Shown here piece after piece: positions 58,238-64,000 of a stretch of 64,000 nucleotides of DNA. The stretch comes from Pseudomonas sp. MRSN 12121. Its GTDB lineage: Bacteria > Pseudomonadota > Gammaproteobacteria > Pseudomonadales > Pseudomonadaceae. Under the pieces are notes generated by a model, which saw nothing but the letters and a program-made list of their open reading frames with translations, did no database searches and was not told where the DNA came from. Every line of letters begins with the position of its first letter. Position 1 is the first letter of the stretch. The stretch covers positions 2,046,001 through 2,110,000 of the forward strand of contig NZ_CP010892.1 of NCBI RefSeq assembly GCF_000931465.1, written 5' to 3'. Made by a program: the position numbers and the translations under genes.

Positions 58238-59449
58238 TCAGACCCGTGCCGCGGTGACGGCGGCGGAGCCCCAGGTGGTTCTCCAGCGACGTTTCACCCC
58301 ATGCAGGCCGAACCAGGCCAGCACCCCGAGGCTGGCGAACAGCCACAAGGCCAATTGATAGCTGCCGGTGCTCTGCTTGATCGCCCCCATGCCCGCCGCC
58401 AGGGCAAAACCGCCGATGCCGCCGGCCATGCCGATCAACCCGGTCATCACCCCGATCTCGCGGCGGAAACGTTGCGGCACCAGTTGGAATACCGCGCCGT
58501 TGCCGGCCCCGAGGCCGAGCATGGTGCACACGAACAGCGCCAGCGCCGCATAGGAGCTTGGCAGGTTGAAGCCGACCGCGGCGATGCACACCGCCGCGAC
58601 GCTGTACATCACCAGCAGGGTACGGATACCGCCGAAGCGATCGGCCAGGGCGCCGCCCAGCGGGCGCATCAGGCTGCCGCCGAACACACAGGCTGCGGTG
58701 TAGTAGCCGGCGGTGACCGGGCTCAGGCCGTACTGGTCGTTGAAGTAGCCGGGCAGGGCGCTGGCCAGGCCGATGAAGCCGCCGAAGGTCACGCTGTAGA
58801 AGAACATGAACCACCAGCTGTCACGGTCGCCCAGGGCCTTGAAGTAGTCGGCCATGGATTTGGCCCTGGGCCGTTGCGGAGCGTTCCTGGCCAGCCAGGC
58901 GAACAGCCCGAGGGTCAGCACCAGCGGGATCAGGGCGAAGCCGAACACATTGCCCCAGCCAAACACCCCGGCCAGCAACGGCGCGAACAGCGCCGCGAAC
59001 ACCGTGCCGGAGTTGCCGGCCCCGGCGATACCCATGGCCTTGCCCTGATGCTGTGGCGGATACCATTGCGAGGCCAGCGGCAGGGCCACGGCGAACGAGG
59101 CGCCGGCCATGCCCAGGAACAGTCCCAGCAGCAGGGCCTGTTCGTAGCTGTGGATGCCCAGCTGCCAGGCGCAGAACAGCGCGCCGATGACAATCACCTG
59201 GCCGATCAGCCCGGCGGTCTTGGGCGACAGGCGATCGGCCAGCAGGCCCATGGCGAAGCGCAGCACGGCGCCGGCCAGGATCGGCGTCGCCACCATCAGC
59301 CCGCGCTGCTGGGTGGTCAGTTGCAGGTCGGTGGCGATCTGCACGGCCAGCGGGCCGAGCAGGTACCAGACCATGAAGCTCAGGTCGAAATAGAGAAAGG
59401 CCGCGAACAGGGTCGGGGTGTGGCCGGATTTCCAGAAGCTTGAATTCAT
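58238..59449 (-). CDS. nitrate/nitrite MFS transporter (NNP family)
   Basis: 403 aa from the ATG at 59449. Twelve transmembrane helices; NNP signature-like stretches GLFLGMAGASFAVALPLASQ (first nitrate signature) and AGAGNSGTVFAALFAPLLAG (second). Also VWYLLGPLAVQIATDLQL near the N-terminus. Imports nitrate for NasA. First gene of a unit with the kinase, preceded by a sigma-54/ANTAR leader. Confidence 0.9.
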   Translation of the reverse strand: MNSSFWKSGHTPTLFAAFLYFDLSFMVWYLLGPLAVQIATDLQLTTQQRGLMVATPILAGAVLRFAMGLLADRLSPKTAGLIGQVIVIGALFCAWQLGIHSYEQALLLGLFLGMAGASFAVALPLASQWYPPQHQGKAMGIAGAGNSGTVFAALFAPLLAGVFGWGNVFGFALIPLVLTLGLFAWLARNAPQRPRAKSMADYFKALGDRDSWWFMFFYSVTFGGFIGLASALPGYFNDQYGLSPVTAGYYTAACVFGGSLMRPLGGALADRFGGIRTLLVMYSVAAVCIAAVGFNLPSSYAALALFVCTMLGLGAGNGAVFQLVPQRFRREIGVMTGLIGMAGGIGGFALAAGMGAIKQSTGSYQLALWLFASLGVLAWFGLHGVKRRWRTTWGSAAVTAARV

Positions 59450-59640
59450 CGCGCACCTCAGCTGTAAAGAATCTCGAAAGAAGTCATGAGCTTTCAGGTG
59501 GGGCGCCGTTGACGGCCGCTCCACCGGCCCCGGGCTGTGGGGCCAAAACGCAAAAGACGCCGCCACCCGTTTCGCCGGAGCGAGCAGGGTGGGCGACGTC
59601 TTTGTCGTAGGTGGGGCAACCGCCGTTGGTTACCTGTGGT
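59450..59640 (-). promoter_or_regulatory. NasT-responsive antiterminator leader of the nitrate transporter operon
   Basis: Minus-strand hairpin GGTAACC-AACGGC-GGTTGCC (59615-59634) and hairpin CGAC-AAAGAC-GTCG (59594-59607), both with six-base loops carrying A1 and G4. The second overlaps the 5' arm of a long terminator (59552-59602; GACGTCGCCCACCC pairing with GGGTGGCGGCGTC, then TTTT). Same architecture as the reductase leader. Confidence 0.87.
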
Positions 59641-59647
59641 GATTACA

Positions 59648-59665
59648 TAGCCAGATCTGTGCCAA
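59648..59665 (-). promoter_or_regulatory. sigma-54 promoter of the nitrate transporter operon
   Basis: Minus strand TTGGCAC-AGATC-TGGCTA: GG-N10-GC. The -12 part is weaker than at the reductase operon but position, about 15 bp before the first hexaloop hairpin, is the same. Confidence 0.7.
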
Positions 59666-59684
59666 GAGCTGGCGTGCCGTTGTC

Positions 59685-59769
59685 CCCTATCGCGGGCAAG
59701 CTTCGCTCCTACGGTTCGCAGTGATCTGTAGGAGCGAGCGGGCGGCGATCCGACTTGCCCGCGATAGGG
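59685..59769. repeat. REP-type inverted repeat
   Basis: CCCTATCGCGGGCAAG ... CTTGCCCGCGATAGGG with internal CGCTCCTACGG / TGTAGGAGCG, about 85 bp, between the nitrate transporter promoter and the end of nasT. Confidence 0.85.
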
Positions 59770-59791
59770 CCGTATTGGCGCGTCGAAGATT

Positions 59792-60367
59792 TCAGCCGAG
59801 CAACTCGTTCATGGCGATGATCTGCTCCGCCACCTGGATCAGCTTCTGCTGCCGGCTCATGGCCTGGCGGCGCATCAGGGTGTAGGCCTGTTCTTCGTTG
59901 CAATCTTTCATTTTCATCAGCATGCCCTTGGCCAGCTCGATGCGCTTGCGCTCGGCCAGTTGCTGGTCGCGGGCCTGCAGTTGTGCGCGCAGGGCCTGGT
60001 CGCTCTCGAAGCGGGCCATGGCCACGTCGAGGATGGGTTGCAGGCGCTGGGCCTGGATGCCCTCGACTATGTAGGCACTGACCCCGGACTTGATGGCGTG
60101 GCGCATCACGTTCGGGTCGTGCTCGTCGGTGAACATCACGATCGGCCGCGGCTGGTCGCGGCTGACCAGCACCACTTGCTCCAGCACATCGCGGCTCGGT
60201 GACTCGGTATCGATCAGGATCACGTCCGGGCGCACCGTTTCGACGCGCGCCGGCAGGTCGATAGTCAGGCCCGATTCGTCGATCACCTCGAAGCCGGCTT
60301 CCGTCAGGGCCGCCTTGAGCCGCCCGACCTTCCTGGCGGTGTCGTTGATCAGCAGGATACGCAGCAT
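59792..60367 (-). CDS. nasT: nitrate-responsive antiterminator NasT (ANTAR)
   Basis: 191 aa. Receiver-like N-terminal domain (LRILLINDTARKVGRLKAAL, VILIDTESPSRD) without a clear phospho-acceptor pocket, and C-terminal ANTAR RNA-binding domain (RKRIELAKGMLMKMKDCNEE, AYTLMRRQAMSRQQKLIQVA). Binds hexaloop hairpins and prevents termination; NasS holds it inactive when nitrate is absent (known for this family). 15 bp after nasS. Confidence 0.93.
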   Translation of the reverse strand: MLRILLINDTARKVGRLKAALTEAGFEVIDESGLTIDLPARVETVRPDVILIDTESPSRDVLEQVVLVSRDQPRPIVMFTDEHDPNVMRHAIKSGVSAYIVEGIQAQRLQPILDVAMARFESDQALRAQLQARDQQLAERKRIELAKGMLMKMKDCNEEQAYTLMRRQAMSRQQKLIQVAEQIIAMNELLG

Positions 60368-60382
60368 GGTCTCAGGCTCCTG

Positions 60383-61594
60383 TCAGCGACTGGCGAGAAG
60401 AGGCGAGCTGTCGCTCATGGCATGCAACGGGAAGCTGCGGGCATAGGCGGCCGGGTCCGAGCCGTCCCAGCGCTTGCCGTCGATCAGCTGGCTGCTGCGC
60501 ATGTCCTGGCCCCAGGACGCCACGCCGACGGCGGTGGCGGCCTCGCGATAGAGCGCCAGTTGCTGTACCTGTTGCGCGACGCCAAGGTAATCCGGGTCTT
60601 CGCGCAACAGGCCCCAGCGGCGGAACTGGGTCATGAACCACATGCCGTCGGACAGATAAGGCAGGTTGACCGCGCCGCCGTCGTGAAAACGCAGGGCGTG
60701 GGGATCCTGCCAGTGGTTGCCGAGGCCATCGGTGTATTCGCCATGCAGGCGCGGCTCGATGCAGGCCAGCGGCGCGTCGAGGTAGGCGCTGGCGCTCAGC
60801 AGCTGTGCGGTGCTTTGGCGGTTTTCGCGGCTCTGTTCGATGAAGCGGCTGGCCTCGAGCACCGCCATCACCAACGCGCGCGCGGTGTTCGGGTACTGCT
60901 CGACGAAGGCGCGGGTGCAGCCGAGGACTTTTTCCGGGTGGTCCGGCCAGATCGCCTGGCTGGTGGTCAGGGTGAACCCCAGTTCCTGGCTGACCGCGCT
61001 GGCGCTCCAGGGCTCACCCACGCAGAAGCCGTCGATACGCCCGGCCTGCAGGTGCGCGACCATCTGCGGCGGCGGTACCACCACGCTGTCGACGTCCCGC
61101 AACGGGTGGATGCCCTGGGCGGCCAGCCAGTAATACAGCCACATGGCATGGGTGCCGGTGGGGAAGGTCTGGGCGAAGGTCAGCCTTGCCCGGCTTTGGT
61201 GCACGTGGCTGTACAGCGCTTCAGGACTGTTCACGTTCAGGGCCTGCAGCTCGCGCGACAGGTTGATGCTCTGGCCGTTCTGGTTCAGGCCCATTAGCAC
61301 CGCCATGTCGCTGGCGTTGACCCCGCCGATGCCCAGGTGCACGGCGTAGACCAGGCCATACAGGCAGTGGGCGGCATCCAGTTCGCCGCTCACCAGCTTG
61401 TCGCGCAGGCTGGCCCAGGATGCCTGGCGCTTGAGGTTCAGGGTCAGGCCGTAGGGCTGGGCGAAGCCCTGGGTGGCGGCGACCACCACCGAGGCGCAGT
61501 CGCTCAGGGCCATGAAGCCGAGATCGATGGTGGTCTTTTCCGGGGCATCGCTGCCGTTGACCCAGGCCAGCGGGCTGACGGGGAGTTCATTCAT
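60383..61594 (-). CDS. nasS: nitrate sensor NasS
   Basis: 403 aa periplasmic-binding-protein fold of the NrtA/NasS type but without a signal peptide (starts MNELPVSPLAWVNGSDAPEK), so it is cytoplasmic. Conserved DLGFMALSDCASVVVAATQG and SWASLRDKLVSGELDAAHCL. Binds nitrate and then releases NasT. No ABC nitrate transporter genes lie nearby, supporting a sensor role rather than transport. Confidence 0.92.
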   Translation of the reverse strand: MNELPVSPLAWVNGSDAPEKTTIDLGFMALSDCASVVVAATQGFAQPYGLTLNLKRQASWASLRDKLVSGELDAAHCLYGLVYAVHLGIGGVNASDMAVLMGLNQNGQSINLSRELQALNVNSPEALYSHVHQSRARLTFAQTFPTGTHAMWLYYWLAAQGIHPLRDVDSVVVPPPQMVAHLQAGRIDGFCVGEPWSASAVSQELGFTLTTSQAIWPDHPEKVLGCTRAFVEQYPNTARALVMAVLEASRFIEQSRENRQSTAQLLSASAYLDAPLACIEPRLHGEYTDGLGNHWQDPHALRFHDGGAVNLPYLSDGMWFMTQFRRWGLLREDPDYLGVAQQVQQLALYREAATAVGVASWGQDMRSSQLIDGKRWDGSDPAAYARSFPLHAMSDSSPLLASR

Positions 61595-61720
61595 GGGGGA
61601 CCGTCCCTAAAAAGCGGCATAAAAAAACGTCGTACCCCCGGGCCAGGCGGAGCCGGGCCGGGTGACGACGCCTTTGTCTTGCGCCCCCGCACCGTCTTTG
61701 GCATGGGGACCGATGGAGGT
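61595..61720 (-). promoter_or_regulatory. NasT-responsive leader of nasST (autoregulation)
   Basis: Minus-strand hairpin CCCC-A-TGCC-AAAGAC-GGTG-C-GGGG (61685-61708) and hairpin GAC-AAAGGC-GTC (61667-61678); both loops are six bases with A1 and G4. The second overlaps the 5' arm of a terminator (61621-61672, GGCGTCGTCACCCGG ... CCGGGGGTACGACG then TTTTTTT). nasST expression is therefore probably subject to its own antitermination. Confidence 0.82.
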
Positions 61721-61725
61721 TGTGG

Positions 61726-61741
61726 TGCAAGGCATATGCCA
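61726..61741 (-). promoter_or_regulatory. sigma-54 promoter of nasST
   Basis: Minus strand TGGCATATGCCTTGCA: GG-N10-GC and a good TTGCA -12 box. It sits about 20 bp before the first hairpin of the leader. Confidence 0.75.
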
Positions 61742-61834
61742 TTGGCCACCGATTTCACCGCGTGCCTCGCCTGCGGGCCCGATGCCCGGCTATAATCGCC
61801 GCCTTATTTCGCCGCCACCGAGTCAAGCCCGCCC

Positions 61835-62863
61835 ATGTATACCCTGGCCCGCCAGCTGTTGTTCAAACTCTCCCCGGAAACCTCCCACGATCTGTCCCTG
61901 GACCTGATCGGCGCGGGCGGGCGTTTGGGCCTTAACGGCTTGCTGTGCAAGGCGCCGGCGCAGATGCCGGTGAACGTCATGGGCCTGGACTTTCCGAACC
62001 CGGTTGGCCTCGCGGCGGGCCTGGACAAGAACGGCGCGGCCATCGACGGCTTCGCCCAGCTGGGCTTCGGCTTCGTCGAGATCGGCACCATCACCCCGCG
62101 TCCGCAGCCGGGCAATCCCAAGCCGCGGATCTTCCGCCTACCGGAGGCCGAGGCGATCATCAATCGCATGGGCTTCAACAACCTGGGTGTCGATCACTTG
62201 CTGGCCCGGGTGGCGGCGGCCAAGTACAAGGGCGTACTGGGGATCAATATCGGCAAGAACTTCGATACCCCGGTCGAGCGCGCGGTGGACGACTACCTGA
62301 TCTGCCTGGACAAGGTGTATGCCCATGCCAGCTACGTGACAGTCAACGTCAGTTCGCCCAACACCCCGGGCCTGCGCAGCCTGCAGTTCGGCGAGTCGCT
62401 CAAGCAGCTGCTTGGCGCCCTCAGCCAGCGTCAGCAGGCACTGGCGGTGCAGCATGGCAAGCGGGTGCCGCTGGCGATCAAGATCGCTCCGGACATGACC
62501 GATGAAGAAACCGCCGAAGTGGCGCAGGCCCTGATCGAAACCGGGATGGATGCAGTCATCGCCACCAACACCACCCTGAGCCGCGTGGGCGTCGAAGGCA
62601 TGGAACATGGCGACGAGGCGGGCGGCCTGTCCGGCGCGCCGGTCCGCGACAAGAGCACCCACACGGTGAAAGTGCTGGCGGGTGAGCTGGCCGGGCGGTT
62701 GCCGATCATCGCGGTGGGCGGCATCACCGAAGGCAAGCATGCAGCGGAGAAGATCGCCGCCGGGGCCAGCCTGGTGCAGCTGTATTCGGGCTTCATCTAC
62801 AAGGGCCCGGCGCTGATTCGCGAGTCGGTGGATGCGATCGCGGCCTTGCGTCGAGGCGCGTGA
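61835..62863 (+). CDS. pyrD: dihydroorotate dehydrogenase (quinone)
   Basis: 342 aa class 2 enzyme of pyrimidine synthesis, membrane-associated through its N-terminal helices ([20 protein letters not shown]). Motifs: [54 protein letters not shown] with the catalytic serine, and [20 protein letters not shown]. Single gene. Confidence 0.96.
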   Translation: MYTLARQLLFKLSPETSHDLSLDLIGAGGRLGLNGLLCKAPAQMPVNVMGLDFPNPVGLAAGLDKNGAAIDGFAQLGFGFVEIGTITPRPQPGNPKPRIFRLPEAEAIINRMGFNNLGVDHLLARVAAAKYKGVLGINIGKNFDTPVERAVDDYLICLDKVYAHASYVTVNVSSPNTPGLRSLQFGESLKQLLGALSQRQQALAVQHGKRVPLAIKIAPDMTDEETAEVAQALIETGMDAVIATNTTLSRVGVEGMEHGDEAGGLSGAPVRDKSTHTVKVLAGELAGRLPIIAVGGITEGKHAAEKIAAGASLVQLYSGFIYKGPALIRESVDAIAALRRGA

Positions 62864-62880
62864 CCTTTTGCGCGGCCAAT

Positions 62881-62910
62881 AAAAAGGGCTCCTGAAAGGA
62901 GCCCCTGGGC
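62881..62910 (-). terminator. intrinsic terminator of rmf
   Basis: GGGCTCCT-gaa-AGGAGCCC with a five-base A-run on + (T on minus) right after; ends the leftward rmf transcript and may serve pyrD from the other side. Confidence 0.8.
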
Positions 62911-62990
62911 CGCAGCCCGCCGTCCGGATGGGACGTGCGTGGTTAAGTCGTTACGTATTCAGATTTTGGTGTCGGAATGTGTGCCCTGTT

Positions 62991-63206
62991 TTAGCCGACG
63001 GCGTGAAGTTCGTTGAGTCTGTGGATCCCCGCAGTGCCGGTCATACCGTCCCAGTTGTCGCCGCGTCCTTCGCGCCAGCCATTGATCCAGGCTTGGCGTA
63101 CTGACGGTAGAGTAAATGGGCAAAGCTCACGGGACTTGCCATGAACGCCATACTGATATCCGCGCAAAAATGCTCTTTCCAACGGATCACGCTTAAGTCT
63201 TCTCAT
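62991..63206 (-). CDS. rmf: ribosome modulation factor
   Basis: 71 aa basic protein: MRRLKRDPLERAFLRGYQYG, SRELCPFTLPSVRQAWINGW and REGRGDNWDGMTGTAGIHRL, the Rmf signature. Dimerises 70S ribosomes to 100S particles in stationary phase. Gene is monocistronic. Confidence 0.96.
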   Translation of the reverse strand: MRRLKRDPLERAFLRGYQYGVHGKSRELCPFTLPSVRQAWINGWREGRGDNWDGMTGTAGIHRLNELHAVG

Positions 63207-63236
63207 AGGGTGTTTCCCTCACTTGTTGACTGTCTT

Positions 63237-63377
63237 ATGTCCCGTCGGCCTCGTCTGAGGCCGGGCAGAATGCTTCTGCCGTTGGTGCTCGCTGCCGGCG
63301 TCGCGAGCGTGGTGTTGGCGTCGTTGCGGCGCCAACCTGAGTTGATTTCTAACCAATGCGTCACAACGTGTGAATGA
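63237..63377 (+). CDS. possible small membrane protein
   Basis: 46 codons starting MSRRPRLRPGRMLLPLVLAA, with one hydrophobic segment (MLLPLVLAAGVASVVLASL). Basic N-terminus and single TM are protein-like, but no good ribosome site precedes the ATG and the frame continues upstream antisense to rmf. Low confidence. Confidence 0.3.
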   Translation: MSRRPRLRPGRMLLPLVLAAGVASVVLASLRRQPELISNQCVTTCE

Positions 63378-63761
63378 TCGTTTTGTCATAAGGACGTAAC
63401 GATACTGGTGGTAAGGCCATAAGAATGGCCTGCCTCTTGAACGGGCGATCAGGCAAACCTCGCTATGATCAGCCTCTTACTGAATGATGGGCTTAATGGT
63501 TTAGTGAGAATCCCATCCTGTTGCACTCGGGTATTATTCGATGAAAGGTCTACTTATGACCTTTTGTTACGCTGACTTTTTTATCTGCCCCGGCATCTAA
63601 GCTCTTTTGACCTCGATGGTCAGCGCAAGCGGTGAGCTGAACAGCAGGGGTGGGACGGCACAGACGGTGCCACGCGAGCGCTCTTCGAGAAAAGCGCTTG
63701 ATTGAAAACCGGGCGGGCGATGCGTTGTCCGCTCATTTATTGCCAAAGGCCTTGAACTCCC
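63378..63761. other. leader region before rlmL
   Basis: 384 bp with no clear gene. Contains hairpins GGCCAT/ATGGCC (63416-63431) and AAAGGTC-tacttat-GACCTTTT (63544-63563, terminator-like with short T-run), and an AAGCGCT-rich stem near 63680-63700. The second could end a short transcript; promoters for rlmL lie somewhere here. Confidence 0.4.
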
Positions 63762-64000
63762 ATGTCGGATCGCTACGAACTCTTCCTCACCTGTCCCAAA
63801 GGCCTCGAAAGCCTGCTCATCGAGGAAGCCGCCGGGCTTGGCCTTGAAGATGCGCGCGAACATACCTCGGCCGTGCGCGGCATGGCCGACATGGAAACCG
63901 CCTACCGCTTGTGCCTGTGGTCGCGCCTGGCCAACCGGGTGTTGCTGGTGCTCAAGCGCTTCCCGATGAAAAACGCCGAAGACCTCTACGACGGCGTGCA
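63762..64000 (+). CDS. rlmL: 23S rRNA m2G2445 methyltransferase RlmL, 5' part (runs off right edge)
   Basis: 79 codons to the window end. Starts MSDRYELFLTCPKGLESLLI, then EEAAGLGLEDAREHTSAVRG, the N-terminal ferredoxin-like/THUMP region of RlmL (RlmKL in Pseudomonas). The methyltransferase domains are outside the window. Neighbourhood pyrD-rmf-rlmL is the normal Pseudomonas order. Confidence 0.92.
   Translation, partial: MSDRYELFLTCPKGLESLLIEEAAGLGLEDAREHTSAVRGMADMETAYRLCLWSRLANRVLLVLKRFPMKNAEDLYDGV

Noticed and set aside
56551..58257. 568-codon frame antisense to the kinase/phosphatase
   Set aside because: Gln/Gly/Ala-rich shadow without motifs; minus-strand kinase motifs are intact.
1..64000. 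CRISPR arrays, tRNA or rRNA genes
   Set aside because: No regularly spaced direct repeats and no tRNA cloverleaf or rRNA sequence was noticed; the repeats present are REP-type inverted pairs and phage sites.

Overview
The window is a piece of a Pseudomonas chromosome, most like the P. fluorescens / chlororaphis / protegens branch. The evidence is the gene order cmaX-crfX-cmpX-sigX-oprF-cobA-nasA, the GntR-prpB-prpC-acnD-prpF-prpD propionate cluster, ppsR/ppsA, thrH, rmf next to pyrD and rlmL, an OprF without cysteines, and many GTAGGAGCGA-type inverted repeats between genes.

Bases 1 to about 18.8 kb hold roughly half of a Mu-like transposable prophage, inverted relative to the numbering. Its left end lies near 18.5-18.9 kb and its late genes run off the left edge. 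From right to left come the repressor (only early gene on +), a Ner-like regulator, MuA-type transposase, MuB-type ATPase, a run of small early and middle genes, Gp16, a Mor activator, a terminator, then late genes for lysis (lytic transglycosylase, holin, Rz with nested Rz1) and DNA packaging/head (DUF2730, DUF3486, terminase, DUF935 portal, gpF and gpG). Three genes look like cargo: a DUF4062 gene cut by the left edge, a lone +strand gene at 2289-2648 inside the late operon, and a secreted protein at the end of the middle operon.

18.8-27 kb is accessory or poorly characterised: a short broken-looking ORF, a lipoprotein, glycine-rich small proteins, an HAD phosphatase, a divergent SDR/LysR pair, and an NCS1 permease with an Asp/Glu/hydantoin racemase-family enzyme that lacks its first catalytic cysteine.

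27-46.7 kb is core metabolism: cysH, thrH, pabB, a three-gene unit (Zn protease-like, inactive-transglutaminase 7TM protein, ATP-grasp ligase), the methylcitrate cycle with its GntR regulator and self-complementary operator, and the divergent ppsR/ppsA pair. 46.9-51.4 kb is rraA followed by the cell-envelope stress cluster ending in oprF.

51.4-61.8 kb is an assimilatory nitrate regulon read leftward: nasS-nasT, nitrate MFS transporter plus PP2C/Ser-Thr kinase, FAD reductase, nitrate reductase, cobA. Each of its three transcription units starts with a sigma-54 type -24/-12 promoter, then tandem six-base-loop hairpins of the ANTAR type, then an intrinsic terminator. This gives a complete NasS/NasT antitermination circuit, including autoregulation. 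No nitrite reductase is present in the locus. The window ends with pyrD, rmf and the 5' end of rlmL.
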